Below, in pieces: positions 25,077 through 33,676 of a stretch of 33,988 nt of DNA (positions are counted from its first letter, which is position 1; every line of letters starts with the position of its first letter). The stretch is from Candidatus Thorarchaeota archaeon (GTDB lineage Archaea > Asgardarchaeota > Thorarchaeia > Thorarchaeales > Thorarchaeaceae), in assembly GCA_016840855.1 (NCBI GenBank), contig JAEORO010000121.1:1-33988 (forward strand). Direction: 5' to 3'. The position numbers and the translations under genes are program-made. A model generated the notes under the pieces. The model saw only the letters and a program-made list of their open reading frames with translations, did not search any database and was not told the origin of the DNA.

Positions 25077-28016
25077 TCACTCCTCTTCAGTCAGAGCTAA
25101 CAAAACTGTTCGGATCTCTTTTGGACTAAGGCGCATCTTCAAAATATGGTCATCAACCAATTGAAGTTCATACCTATGACTGGGTGTTTCGTCAGCTCTT
25201 GCTCCGATAGCCTCGATAACATCAAAGCCGAGATCAATGGTGCAATGTTTTTCCTCTTCTGAAATATTCCAAAATCTAAGAACAAGATATTTTCTGTCTT
25301 CAGACTGCTTAAAGGCTGATAACAAAACATCCTCTTGTTCGATATTTAGACCGGTCCAATTGTACATGCCTTGTTTTGACTCGCCCGGTGATACGAATCG
25401 AGCCGTGAGCGGATTAAAGTATTCCTCAACATATCTATGAATACCTGCATCCTTCCAATGACTCGCGTGAGGTGTAATTGAAATTTCAAACATCTGTGGA
25501 CCAATGCATTGTGCACCGGGAGTTTCTAGATATGGTCCAGCTCCTCCATTTCGTGTCGTCAGGTTGGTCTTTGATAGCCAACCAACTGAGCGTAACAGAG
25601 TTACTGCTAGTGTTCCACCTGATTCTTCTAGCACCTCGTATTCTATTAGTCCCTTTGTAGCAATTGTGATACCCCGTTTCTTTGATGATACACTGACAAA
25701 GCTTCTCATTGGGTATGTAGGAGCAACTGGTTGGAACCAGTCCTTTCCCTCTCGTGGTCTGACTGGTCTCTCAATCATATCAAATGCTGAGTCTGCAACA
25801 CAAGTTTTGGCTCCTGTACCTGTGGGAAATAGCACTCGTAACCTATGGTCCTCCGCAAGATTCTCAAACTCAATATTGATGTGAACAGTCGGACTATTGG
25901 CAAATATTGAGAGTTCCATTGAAAAAGGACATATAACACGCTCATTTGATCTCGCAAGAGAATCGTTTGTCGCTGCCTCTGGGATTTCCAACTCACCATT
26001 AGCTATAAGGGAGCCAATTAGAGGTCCTGTGTGGCCTGTTTCAATAGACGCCGAGATGTCAGAATATCTTATGCTCTGATGATTAACAGCTGGGCAATAG
26101 TCATATGAGTCTCCAACATCTTCGCTGTCCTCGAACCCAATCAAACTAGTATATACTTCACCAGATTTCTTGTCAACGAGAGTAATTGTTCCATTGGAGG
26201 CAATCTCAACTTTTACAAGTTCATTTTCAATGCAATTCTCCTTGCATTTGACGCCATTCTTCATTTCTAAATCTGGTTCCTTTTCTGAAATGTTCAGGTC
26301 ATATCTCTTAAAGCCCAAACCTCCTACATCATCAGCCCGGAACGCTAAGGTCAGGAAGTTTTCTCTATCGGGTGCAAGTCTAGAGAGAGGGTCTCTTTTT
26401 GAGTTGACATCAAGCACTTGTAAAGGAACCAATTGTCCCAATTCATCAGACAGAGTATGGAATCCTTTCATGATATCGTCTGCATAATGCTTTCTTGCCC
26501 AAACTTCTACAATCTTGTTGTCAGAATTTACGCGAATTCTAAACGCAGTGGATGTATGTCCCAGTTCTCTCTTCATTTGCGGGAATAGCATCGCGAGCGC
26601 TGAGAAATCAAATTCAAATTCTGTTAACTTCCCTTGGGAAGTGGTTATCTCTCGAACGGCCGCTGGTTGAGGATCGAATCCATGTTTCCTAACGAAGTCA
26701 ATGTGAACTTCATTTTTCGCGGCTTCTAAAGGGGAAGATGGTGTAAATCCTAAACTCCCTAATGCAATCTCAGCAAGTCTACTATACTGAACATCTGATA
26801 ATGGGAACTCTACTACCGCAATACCAGTCCTCTCGTATGGAGATGGGTTTACTACAATGACACCCGGTCTTTCAGTTGTAGCTACTTGTTTAACACCATC
26901 TATGGCTTTTTCTAATAATGGTTCAGCAATCTCATTCACCCACCTGAAGCGATGCACCATGTCTTCATGAACAGCATCAATACTGCAGCCACATATGTCA
27001 TCATGAGGATGATTTCTCAAGAGATACTTCCATGCTAGTCTGAGTTGGTTTAGTGGGTATTCAAAACCATGTAGAAGACTGACTGCGGAGAATGGTTCAA
27101 CACTCCTTTCTAATAACCGTTGAATATACTCGTTCATTTGTTTAAGATAAACTCGTGCGGAGTAAACTCCACTCAAAAGGTTCTGGAATTTAGACCCTCT
27201 AAATTCGCCCCGATATCGTCTCAGTTCGCTTCGTTTCTCTCTAATCCTATCAACAAACTGTGGGAGTGTTCCCATTGTAATTTTATCTTCATTCTTTGAA
27301 TTGTATACATTAATGACATCTGGAACATGTGCTTGTGGCTCATCATGGTCTGATCCATTCATCAACAAGACAGTTCCAACCCTTGACCAAGGTCTAAGTT
27401 TTCTTACAGTGTCTTCTAATACAGAAACTGCATCATCAATGTCCAGAGGTAGTTTGGCTGAATTTCCATATGATAATGGTAACCAATGAGCAAGAACTTC
27501 ACTTCCTCCTCCTGCTTCCCAAATGAACTCTGACCCCAGTTCATCGATTTCATCCCCCCCGCCTCTAGCAAAGATTACCGAATCGCATCTAAATTGTGAG
27601 AGTATCTGAGGTAGCTGGCTGATATGTCCGAATGGGTCTGGAATATAACCCACATTCATAATAGGTCCAAAACCGCTTGCTACAGATTTTCCCATCAGTA
27701 GGTTCCTGATGAGTGCTTCGCCAGAAACTAGATAGACATCAGGTAAAACATACCAAGGACCAATCAATATTCGTCCATCTTGAATGTGCTTAGTCAGTCG
27801 CTCACGTCTCTCCGGTTTAATCTCAAGATAATCCTCAAGAACTACTGTCTGCCCATCAAACGTGAAATGTGTAAATCTGGGGTCTGTATCGATTATATTC
27901 AGAAGATTATCCACAAGTTTTACCAATCGCAATCTGAATTGTTGAAATGTCTGATACCATGCTCTATCCCAGTGGGTTTCGCTGATTAGAATTGAATCAT
28001 CCTTCGTATTTGTCAA
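25077..28016 (-). CDS. GH38 alpha-mannosidase
   Basis: The protein has 979 residues. The N-terminal catalytic domain has the GH38 metal and nucleophile residues: HWDR (His15, Asp17), YIPDPFGHIS with nucleophile Asp127, and HPHDD (336-340), matching the His-Asp pair near the end of the family's active site. Helical and beta-sandwich domains follow to the C-terminus, as in the family. It hydrolyses alpha-linked mannose with retention and needs zinc. No signal peptide is seen, so it is probably cytosolic. The start is a TTG with GGGCGATG upstream; the nearby ATG is in another frame. It could trim N-glycans or recycle mannose from surface glycoproteins. It is the first gene of a two-gene unit with the Vps62-like protein. 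Confidence 0.9.
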   Translation of the reverse strand: MTNTKDDSILISETHWDRAWYQTFQQFRLRLVKLVDNLLNIIDTDPRFTHFTFDGQTVVLEDYLEIKPERRERLTKHIQDGRILIGPWYVLPDVYLVSGEALIRNLLMGKSVASGFGPIMNVGYIPDPFGHISQLPQILSQFRCDSVIFARGGGDEIDELGSEFIWEAGGGSEVLAHWLPLSYGNSAKLPLDIDDAVSVLEDTVRKLRPWSRVGTVLLMNGSDHDEPQAHVPDVINVYNSKNEDKITMGTLPQFVDRIREKRSELRRYRGEFRGSKFQNLLSGVYSARVYLKQMNEYIQRLLERSVEPFSAVSLLHGFEYPLNQLRLAWKYLLRNHPHDDICGCSIDAVHEDMVHRFRWVNEIAEPLLEKAIDGVKQVATTERPGVIVVNPSPYERTGIAVVEFPLSDVQYSRLAEIALGSLGFTPSSPLEAAKNEVHIDFVRKHGFDPQPAAVREITTSQGKLTEFEFDFSALAMLFPQMKRELGHTSTAFRIRVNSDNKIVEVWARKHYADDIMKGFHTLSDELGQLVPLQVLDVNSKRDPLSRLAPDRENFLTLAFRADDVGGLGFKRYDLNISEKEPDLEMKNGVKCKENCIENELVKVEIASNGTITLVDKKSGEVYTSLIGFEDSEDVGDSYDYCPAVNHQSIRYSDISASIETGHTGPLIGSLIANGELEIPEAATNDSLARSNERVICPFSMELSIFANSPTVHINIEFENLAEDHRLRVLFPTGTGAKTCVADSAFDMIERPVRPREGKDWFQPVAPTYPMRSFVSVSSKKRGITIATKGLIEYEVLEESGGTLAVTLLRSVGWLSKTNLTTRNGGAGPYLETPGAQCIGPQMFEISITPHASHWKDAGIHRYVEEYFNPLTARFVSPGESKQGMYNWTGLNIEQEDVLLSAFKQSEDRKYLVLRFWNISEEEKHCTIDLGFDVIEAIGARADETPSHRYELQLVDDHILKMRLSPKEIRTVLLALTEEE

Positions 28017-28141
28017 CTAACATCGCCCTGAATATTATCAACAACCTCACAAAACATATGCCCAATATGAATCGTTTGAATTATTTGGGGGTTATGAGCT
28101 ATACAATACAATGATTTGCAAATAATCGGGGGCATTGTGTC

Positions 28142-28894
28142 TTGATAGACCAATCACAAATCATTGAACTGGAACAAGTAGCTTCCAACGCTTGGGTTGC
28201 TGAAGAAATAGAACGTCTTGGTGGATGGTTTCTCCGCGCAAATGGCGGTGTGACACGACGTGCCAATAGTGTTCTTCCGCTCGGTCCGCCTCCTCCACCT
28301 CTTGAAGAGTCAATTGAGAAAGCAATCTCATTCTACAGAGAGAGGGGCCTAAAACCGCGATTTCAAATGACTGAAACTAGCAAGCCTATCGAACTTGATC
28401 GAGACCTTTCTGAACTTGGTTTTCTAGTAGGTCTTCAGGTAGAGGTTCATACTGCAGCAATCAACCATCTGATTCAGAAAGATACACCAATTGATGTGAT
28501 GACATCCAATGATATTTCAGATGGTTGGATGTCTGTGTATAGCGAAGCATCTGGATATGACTCTTCAACCATGGAAACTCGTAAGAATCTAATGAAACGT
28601 ACATCTCTGCCAAAAGCCTTTGCTCTAGCCAAAATAGACAGAGAACTTGCTGGTGTTGGCTTTGGTGTCGTAGAAGGCAAATGGCTAGGTCTTTTCAATA
28701 TAGCTAGTCATCCCTCTTTTCGTGGTCGTGGAGTTGCTCTTTCGGTCAACACAGCTCTAGCAAAATGGGCTCATCAGATAGGCGCACGCTCAGCATATCT
28801 CCAAGTTGAATCCGAAAACATTCCTGCTCAGAAGCTCTATGACAAACTAGGTTTCCAACATCTGTACACTTACTGGTACCGTAAATTGGACTGA
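28142..28894 (+). CDS. GNAT family N-acetyltransferase
   Basis: The protein has 250 residues. The N-terminal half carries 'RLGGWFLRANGGVTRRANSVLPLG', a segment also found in a widespread group of two-domain GNAT proteins. The C-terminal half has the acetyl-CoA-binding motif A, 'IASHPSFRGRGVALSVN' (RGRGV), then 'YLQVESENIPAQKLYDKLGF', the usual motif B ending. It transfers acetyl groups from acetyl-CoA to an amine; the acceptor is unknown. The start is a TTG with a GGGGG ribosome site about nine bases upstream and a TATA-like CTATACAAT at 28099-28107. It is a single gene, divergent from the mannosidase. Confidence 0.88.
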   Translation: MIDQSQIIELEQVASNAWVAEEIERLGGWFLRANGGVTRRANSVLPLGPPPPPLEESIEKAISFYRERGLKPRFQMTETSKPIELDRDLSELGFLVGLQVEVHTAAINHLIQKDTPIDVMTSNDISDGWMSVYSEASGYDSSTMETRKNLMKRTSLPKAFALAKIDRELAGVGFGVVEGKWLGLFNIASHPSFRGRGVALSVNTALAKWAHQIGARSAYLQVESENIPAQKLYDKLGFQHLYTYWYRKLD

Positions 28895-28932
28895 AAATTG
28901 AAGAAAATTTTCGAATTCCGCAGAGATTTGCA

Positions 28933-29766
28933 TCATAACTTACTTACTAGACCTTCGTATTCAGATTTTATCTTGCGTCCTGTGTCAGAACCTCCAAAGT
29001 CTCCGGGTGTGACTGTTAAATCGTTACCATCTAGTACTGCTTCGATGACCAAGATTCCTGGAGATTCGATTTTCAAGCCAGACTTTCCATCACGTTCAAA
29101 ACGTTCAGTATAGACGAGCTCAGAATTTCGCGTGACTGAGAGCATGAGATATGCCATCTTCTTTTCCGCGAGTGAAGCCGAAGGTGCGGGCGGAGGAGCT
29201 GCATCTTCTATCGTTTCTGCGACGAGTGTTGGCATCGGTTCGGGCTTTGGTTGTGGTGCTCCTGCAATTGGTTCTGGCTTTGATTCCAGCTTCGGTGTTG
29301 GTTTTAGTGTTGGTCTAACAGGTTCCGCTTCTAGTAATGTCTTCTTTTTAGGAGCTCCAGCGATCGGTTCAGAAACTTTCTCTTCACCTTTGTATGCAAG
29401 TACTCCATCATCAAAAGACCATCGACCTTCTAGGACAGTTCTGAATTCCGCAATATTATTAGCTACATCTTGATCCGCATCATCTTTTTCCATCATCTCA
29501 ACAAACCTAGAGGTTGCCATCCCAATTGTCGTAATCCCAACTTGATGCCCTGACTTCTGCAACCCCCTAGCAATTCTTATTGCGTGCATACGTGTTGGCA
29601 TATTGACTCTGCGACCAATCCAAGTCCAGCAAGTGTCATTGATCTCATCCAGCACAATGAGTGCATTATCACTATTGACTAAAGTCGAATCTAATTTTAT
29701 AGTGGTTACTTCGCCAGAATCGTCTTTTAACATCAGCATGTATGGTTTTCTTGAAAGCGTCTTCAT
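28933..29766 (-). CDS. Gelsolin-like domain protein with Pro-rich linker
   Basis: The protein has 277 residues from the ATG at 29766. An AGGAGG site at 29779-29784 precedes it with a slightly long 12-base gap; an upstream GTG would lie before that site. Residues ~25-80 read 'LVNSDNALIVLDEINDTCWTWIGRR' followed by a helix 'RMHAIRIARGLQ'. This is the gelsolin-repeat pattern: a strand with an acidic end, then W.WIG, then a helix. A linker at about 130-200 is rich in Pro and Lys with two EPIAGAP repeats. A C-terminal ~75-residue beta domain ends the protein. Asgard gelsolins of one or two domains bind actin; here only one domain is evident. It could regulate an archaeal actin, but none is in the window. 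Confidence 0.65.
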   Translation of the reverse strand: MKTLSRKPYMLMLKDDSGEVTTIKLDSTLVNSDNALIVLDEINDTCWTWIGRRVNMPTRMHAIRIARGLQKSGHQVGITTIGMATSRFVEMMEKDDADQDVANNIAEFRTVLEGRWSFDDGVLAYKGEEKVSEPIAGAPKKKTLLEAEPVRPTLKPTPKLESKPEPIAGAPQPKPEPMPTLVAETIEDAAPPPAPSASLAEKKMAYLMLSVTRNSELVYTERFERDGKSGLKIESPGILVIEAVLDGNDLTVTPGDFGGSDTGRKIKSEYEGLVSKL

Positions 29767-29853
29767 ACGAATCAGATGCCTCCTAAAATATAATCCCACT
29801 TACCTTTTGTCAGTCTATTGCATAAAAGAAAATATGCGATGTAAAGAATCCTT

Positions 29854-30120
29854 CTATGAACCTAGACTTGTAGCGGTCATATCGATTTCTGTGTCTATAA
29901 CGAGAATCGATTGAGTATCTTCAATGCCCTTTATTTTCCGGACCTTCTCTGTGATGATTTCAACGAGCGTTTCCATGTCGCGGCCTTTGACCTCAGCTAC
30001 AATATCATAAGGTCCAAAGACCTTGTGAGCCTCCTCGGTAACTGAAAGTGCTAGCATGTCTTTGAGAACTGCGTCTTCATGTCCCACCGCGGCTTTGATT
30101 AAGATATAGGCTTTTACCAT
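29854..30120 (-). CDS. Stand-alone Lrp/AsnC ligand-binding (RAM) domain
   Basis: The protein has 88 residues from the ATG at 30120, preceded by GGTGAT. Upstream in-frame GTG/ATG codons at 30132-30126 overlap that site. It begins MVKAYILIKAA and continues through 'VFGPYDIVAEVKGRDMETLVEII' and 'IKGIEDTQSILVID', the beta-alpha-beta fold of the AsnC C-terminal domain. There is no DNA-binding helix-turn-helix. Such single-domain proteins assemble as decamers or dimers, bind amino acids, and may act on full-length Lrp partners. It lies downstream of the TspO-like gene and upstream of the gelsolin-like gene, each separated by about 90-140 bases. Confidence 0.88.
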   Translation of the reverse strand: MVKAYILIKAAVGHEDAVLKDMLALSVTEEAHKVFGPYDIVAEVKGRDMETLVEIITEKVRKIKGIEDTQSILVIDTEIDMTATSLGS

Positions 30121-30198
30121 GTCCATCACCACTGAACATTCCGCTCTCGAGCTAAGAGAACTGATAACTCTTGTCCTTAGCCTGGAAAAAAGATAGGA

Positions 30199-30252
30199 GA
30201 ATGACTATCGGAACTTCGAATGTCATTCATCCATCATGGATTCTCAGAATCC
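30199..30252. terminator. Two dyads after the TspO-like gene
   Basis: GGATTCT-C-AGAATCC (30238-30252) is a perfect 7-bp palindrome 11 bases past the stop of the TspO-like gene. GAATGAC (30199-30205) and GTCATTC (30222-30228) form a second 7-bp inverted pair. They could terminate that transcript or, being upstream of the RAM-domain gene, bind a regulator. No long T-run is present. Confidence 0.4.
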
Positions 30253-30263
30253 TATTTTGGTCT

Positions 30264-31067
30264 TCAATCCTCTCTTCTAAGATAGAACATTCTAAATCCT
30301 TGTCGAGTGATGATTGGAAGCAGTAGAATTGCTAGAATGATTATTAGAGCTGAGCCCATGGCTGCAAAATAGATGATGGGAATTGCGCTCTGACTGGTAG
30401 CAATTCCTGTTGTCGCCCATACAACCACTAACCCAAATGCTGCATCACGACGAATCACCAACATCAGCATTGTTATGGCTAGCGCCACTATAATCACTAC
30501 TGCAGTCCAAAGCTCTTGGGTGGGCATTGGAATCCCCGGTATAATCGCATTGAGGACTGAGGCGATATTTGCTATCACAGCTAAAGTTACCCAGCCAGCA
30601 TACACGCTAATGGGCAGATGTACCGCAATCTTTTGGTTTGTCGGCACATTGACAGCACCAATCTCCAGCTTAACATATGTATATAACATTAGAACAAGGA
30701 ACAATCCGATTAAGATTGGTGTGAATGCATAGATTCCTGGTTGTCCGTAAGAATAATGGAACAGGATAAGCCATGATGTATTGATCAAACCACCAAGTAC
30801 AAAGAACAAAACAGTTGGCTTGAGATATGCGGCCTCTCTTTGACTTGGACGAGCCTGATAGATCATAAAGACGATGAGTAGTGTATAGATAACGCTCCAT
30901 ATTGAAAAGACATAGCCCGGAGGTGTAAACAGACTCGGATACGAATCTGATACATCTTTGGAGGTCACACCATTCACTGGAATGATTTCTGCAACGGCAT
31001 TGACTACTATTGTGCTGATAATCGCAATTATATTCACTATTTGAAGGATACTAGATCTGTAACTCAA
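30264..31067 (-). CDS. TspO/MBR-family-like membrane protein
   Basis: The protein has 267 residues and about eight hydrophobic segments, longer than the classic five-helix TspO of about 160. The N-terminal block 'SYPSLFTPPGYVFSIWSVIY' is the conserved P..YVF..WSxIY motif of the TspO/MBR group, and 'INTSWLILFHY' matches the second-helix-pair pattern. Family members bind porphyrins, cholesterol or other ligands and are often linked to stress; no ligand can be read here. The start is a TTG with an AGGAGATGA ribosome site four bases upstream. An inverted repeat flanks its TATA box. Two dyads follow its stop. Confidence 0.8.
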   Translation of the reverse strand: MSYRSSILQIVNIIAIISTIVVNAVAEIIPVNGVTSKDVSDSYPSLFTPPGYVFSIWSVIYTLLIVFMIYQARPSQREAAYLKPTVLFFVLGGLINTSWLILFHYSYGQPGIYAFTPILIGLFLVLMLYTYVKLEIGAVNVPTNQKIAVHLPISVYAGWVTLAVIANIASVLNAIIPGIPMPTQELWTAVVIIVALAITMLMLVIRRDAAFGLVVVWATTGIATSQSAIPIIYFAAMGSALIIILAILLLPIITRQGFRMFYLRRED

Positions 31068-31080
31068 AAGTCATCTCCTC

Positions 31081-31131
31081 AAAAGGTACAGGTGAAATAT
31101 GCATATATATAATTAACTATTGTTACCTTTT
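31081..31131. promoter_or_regulatory. Inverted repeat flanking the TATA box of the TspO-like gene
   Basis: AAAAGGTA (31081-31088) and TACCTTTT (31124-31131) are perfect 8-bp arms. Between them lies the AT run GCATATATATAATT (31101-31114), the only good TATA candidate for the minus-strand TspO-like gene starting at 31067. One arm falls on the expected transcription start, the other upstream of the TATA box. This is the layout of a repressor site. Confidence 0.5.
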
Positions 31132-31205
31132 CACATGGATTTCAAGGAGTACTCATATAATCAAAACTCAAGTGAAGAAAGATATAGAATAGAAAGAATT
31201 ACTGT

Positions 31206-31223
31206 GGGCAGCCAAAGCTGCCC
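31206..31223 (-). terminator. Hairpin after the small Cys-rich ORF
   Basis: GGGCAGC-CAAA-GCTGCCC is a perfect 7-bp GC-rich stem with a four-base loop, 35 bases past the stop of the cysteine-rich ORF on the minus strand. T-rich tracts precede (CTTTTCTTTTGTC) and follow it (TTCTTTCTATTC) in that direction. It supports the small ORF being transcribed. Confidence 0.5.
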
Positions 31224-31258
31224 AATATCTTAAGACAAAAGAAAAGTTTGGTTGTGGT

Positions 31259-31411
31259 CTAACCAGACATAGCAAACCTTGGGCACTTATCCTTGTTAAT
31301 ACCAGGGGTTTCACAAGGTTTGTTCATCCCAGTGTAGAACTTGAAACCATCAACACCGCATTTTCCTTCAGACTCATTATACTCTGGACAGGTCATTGCA
31401 CATACTCTCAA
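31259..31411 (-). CDS. Small cysteine-rich protein (50 residues)
   Basis: A short minus-strand frame starts at a TTG (31411) or at the ATG six codons in (31396). It ends at the TAG at 31259. The product contains CAMTCPEYNESEGKC, then KPCETP and DKCPRF: five cysteines with prolines after three of them, as in small metal-binding proteins. The frame stays open and protein-like for eight codons before the TTG (PRAKERPN), up to an in-frame TAG. Beyond that TAG a further 13 codons run back to an ATG with the same frame. I recognise no family. A hairpin follows it. It is the only coding candidate in the 460-base gap 31068-31526; the rest holds the promoter dyad and no other gene that I see. Confidence 0.5.
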   Translation of the reverse strand: MRVCAMTCPEYNESEGKCGVDGFKFYTGMNKPCETPGINKDKCPRFAMSG

Positions 31412-31526
31412 ATTTGGTCGTTCTTTAGCCCGCGGTCCCTAAGTCCCTGGACTATTAACCCGACCTGACGACCTGCGCATATTAAGCTATTTCGGCTGAT
31501 TTCATTCTAGTATAGGTCTTCTCGAA

Positions 31527-32333
31527 TTACAAATAGCCACGTTCACGAAGGACCTCACGAAGAATCGCAGGATAATCAGTGAATATGCCATTTATTTCCA
31601 TGCTCAGTAGTCTTTCCATGTCCTCTCTGTTATTGATTGTCCAGACATGAACTGCAATGTCTCTGTCGTGTGCTGCTTTGATGAACTTCGATGTCACAAT
31701 GTGAACTGATTCACTTCTCTCTGGGACCTGGAATGCTTTGTATTGGACTGACCTTACAAACATCCCCAACATTCTCATATTGACTCCTATGACAAAATTC
31801 CGAATCTCATTTGGATGGGCAGATGTTGGAATCATCGGAGCATACTCTCTGAACCTCTTCAATTGAGGGGGAAGGAATGAAGCTATCATGATCTTCTCAG
31901 TTCTTTTATTCTCAAGTAAAACCCGTGCGACTTCAGCAGGTGCTTCACGGAAGTTATCTTTGATATCCAGATTGAGGATGGTGTCTGGGAATCGTTGTAG
32001 TGCTTCTTCTAAAGTTATAACTTTCAATCCCTTTCCTCGAAACGGATAGGTCCGGCCGCCATCTGTTGTGAATGTATGTCCAAGATCAATCTGCAATAGC
32101 TCATCTAAGGTCTTCTCCCTTATTGAACCAGAAACCCCTGTCGTTCGCGTAAGGTCCTCATCATGGAATAATATTGGAATATCGTCCTTTGTGAATCGAA
32201 TGTCTGACTCGAGGACATCCACTCCAATCTTTACAGCAGCCTCCAGAGCAAGAATGGTGTTCTCTGGAATATTACCAGATTCTCCACGATGAGCCATGAC
32301 CAATGGTCGCCCTATATCAAAAATCAGTTTCAA
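31527..32333 (-). CDS. Glycerophosphodiester phosphodiesterase
   Basis: The protein has 268 residues, the normal family length. It hydrolyses glycerophosphodiesters to glycerol phosphate and an alcohol, with a divalent metal. The N-terminus shows 'MAHRGESGNIPENT' with the catalytic His-Arg, then VDVLESDIRFTKDDIPILFHD split as the metal-binding E-x-D and the second catalytic His (LFHDEDLTRTT). The barrel ends with 'VHVWTINN' and 'GIFTDYP', both conserved. No signal peptide: cytosolic. The start is a TTG directly after the stop of the dehydrogenase gene, with GGATG overlapping that stop, so translation is probably coupled. Archaeal lipids carry glycerol-1-phosphate, so the natural substrate here is open. 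Confidence 0.92.
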   Translation of the reverse strand: MKLIFDIGRPLVMAHRGESGNIPENTILALEAAVKIGVDVLESDIRFTKDDIPILFHDEDLTRTTGVSGSIREKTLDELLQIDLGHTFTTDGGRTYPFRGKGLKVITLEEALQRFPDTILNLDIKDNFREAPAEVARVLLENKRTEKIMIASFLPPQLKRFREYAPMIPTSAHPNEIRNFVIGVNMRMLGMFVRSVQYKAFQVPERSESVHIVTSKFIKAAHDRDIAVHVWTINNREDMERLLSMEINGIFTDYPAILREVLRERGYL

Positions 32334-33575
32334 TCACATCCTAAAATCAAATGCAACCTTTATTGCACCATTCTGTCCTTTGTTAGAGGCGATAGTGAAA
32401 GCTGTCTTGTACTCATCAATGCTATACTTGTGTGTAACAAGCCCTGCAAGTAAAGGATGATTTTTCTCAATCAACTCGAAAGCCAGTTCCATGCTGTCAA
32501 TCGATGTTCCATCATGATATTCTATGCCATGCATCATTGAACCTATAATGTGTACCTGTTTGTAGACCGTTAATATCCAGTCAGTCTTCTTTGTAACTCC
32601 AAAACTCATACCAACTATCACAAGAGTCCCATTATTTCTGACAAGACGCAGCGAGTCATCCAATGTTGAATCTGTTCCAACACAATCAAAGATAATGTCC
32701 GGCCCACTTCCTCCATAGAGTATCTTGTTTCCAATTGCAGGTTTTAGTAGATGGCCACCCGTAAAATCCGCAACCTTTTGAAAGAGCGCATCTTTCTTCC
32801 CCTCAGATATCACTTCATCTGCACCGAGGCGCTTGGCAACCTCTTCTTGAAATGGATATCTAGCTATGACAAGTATCTTACACTTCGACCCAAGCCCCCT
32901 GATTGCCATGACCGTCAATAACCCAATAATTCCAGCTCCAAGGACAATAACTGTATCATCATCCGAAGGCAGCTTTTGGCTTACAGCATGAATCGCTACC
33001 GCTAGAGGTTCTGCAAGGAGAGCTGCGTCTTCAGGAACAACTTCTGGTATTTTCTGCAATTGACCTGCATATGTAACAAAGTATTCGCTAAATGTACCAC
33101 TACCAAACCCTCCAAAGTTCAAACGCCCTCCATATGTTTCCTCAAGGTCAGAGCTGTCCCCAATTCCCACAATTGCTTGACACGTTTCAGGTCTGCCCTC
33201 TCTACAACTCTCGCAGTATTCAAAACCATAGCACTCACAAGAAACCACCGGAGAGTGACCTACTCTATCCCCAACCTTTAATCCGTCAACCTCGCTACCA
33301 ACTTCCTCTACAACACCTACTACTTCGTGACCCAGAGGAAATGGATTGTCTTTTCTCGCAAGAATAGTAGCTGAATAAGAAAGATTGACATCAATTTGGT
33401 TAACATCTGATGCGCATATACCTGACATGATAGGTCTAACGATTACCTGTCGTGGATACTTAATCTCTGGTTTTGGCCAGTCCTCTCTATATTTTATCAT
33501 CGCATATTTTCCAGCAAGCTTCATCTTCTTTCTAATGACCTTACTGATTTTGAGGTCGTACATTATCGCCTTCAT
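32334..33575 (-). CDS. Zinc-dependent alcohol dehydrogenase-family (MDR) oxidoreductase
   Basis: The protein has 413 residues from the ATG at 33575, which has AAGGTG eight bases upstream. The frame is open a further 28 codons, but that extension (MVLLFFSFCRC...) lacks a ribosome site and is not typical of the family. Visible marks are the catalytic zinc ligands in GICASD and GHEVVG, the structural zinc cysteines CECYGFEYCESCREGRPETC, and the Rossmann motif VLGAGIIG. A somewhat long nucleotide-binding domain follows. The enzyme oxidises an alcohol or polyol with NAD(P). The coupled phosphodiesterase suggests glycerol or glycerol phosphate chemistry, or sugar/polyol use, but the substrate is not readable. 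Confidence 0.9.
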   Translation of the reverse strand: MKAIMYDLKISKVIRKKMKLAGKYAMIKYREDWPKPEIKYPRQVIVRPIMSGICASDVNQIDVNLSYSATILARKDNPFPLGHEVVGVVEEVGSEVDGLKVGDRVGHSPVVSCECYGFEYCESCREGRPETCQAIVGIGDSSDLEETYGGRLNFGGFGSGTFSEYFVTYAGQLQKIPEVVPEDAALLAEPLAVAIHAVSQKLPSDDDTVIVLGAGIIGLLTVMAIRGLGSKCKILVIARYPFQEEVAKRLGADEVISEGKKDALFQKVADFTGGHLLKPAIGNKILYGGSGPDIIFDCVGTDSTLDDSLRLVRNNGTLVIVGMSFGVTKKTDWILTVYKQVHIIGSMMHGIEYHDGTSIDSMELAFELIEKNHPLLAGLVTHKYSIDEYKTAFTIASNKGQNGAIKVAFDFRM

Positions 33576-33648
33576 CAGAGAACACCTTGAAGTAACAGAA
33601 ACTAACAAAGGTTCACCCAGATATATGCATCGGCAAAAAGAGAAGAAA

Positions 33649-33668
33649 AGGAGCACCAACGTGCTCCT
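33649..33668 (-). terminator. Intrinsic-type terminator of porB
   Basis: AGGAGCAC-CAAC-GTGCTCCT forms a perfect 8-bp stem with a four-base loop nine bases past the porB stop. On the minus strand it is followed directly by a T-rich tract (TTTTCTTCTCTTTTTG). This is the clearest terminator in the window. Confidence 0.8.
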
Positions 33669-33676
33669 AGAACGAG

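Noticed and set aside
31420..31490. Possible tRNA or structured RNA
   Set aside because: Short GC-rich dyads (for example GTCC-CT-GGAC) are present, but no cloverleaf or GGTTCGAATCC-like arm can be built.
33576..33659. N-terminal extension of the dehydrogenase
   Set aside because: The extra 28 codons lack a ribosome site and family similarity, while the ATG at 33575 has both.
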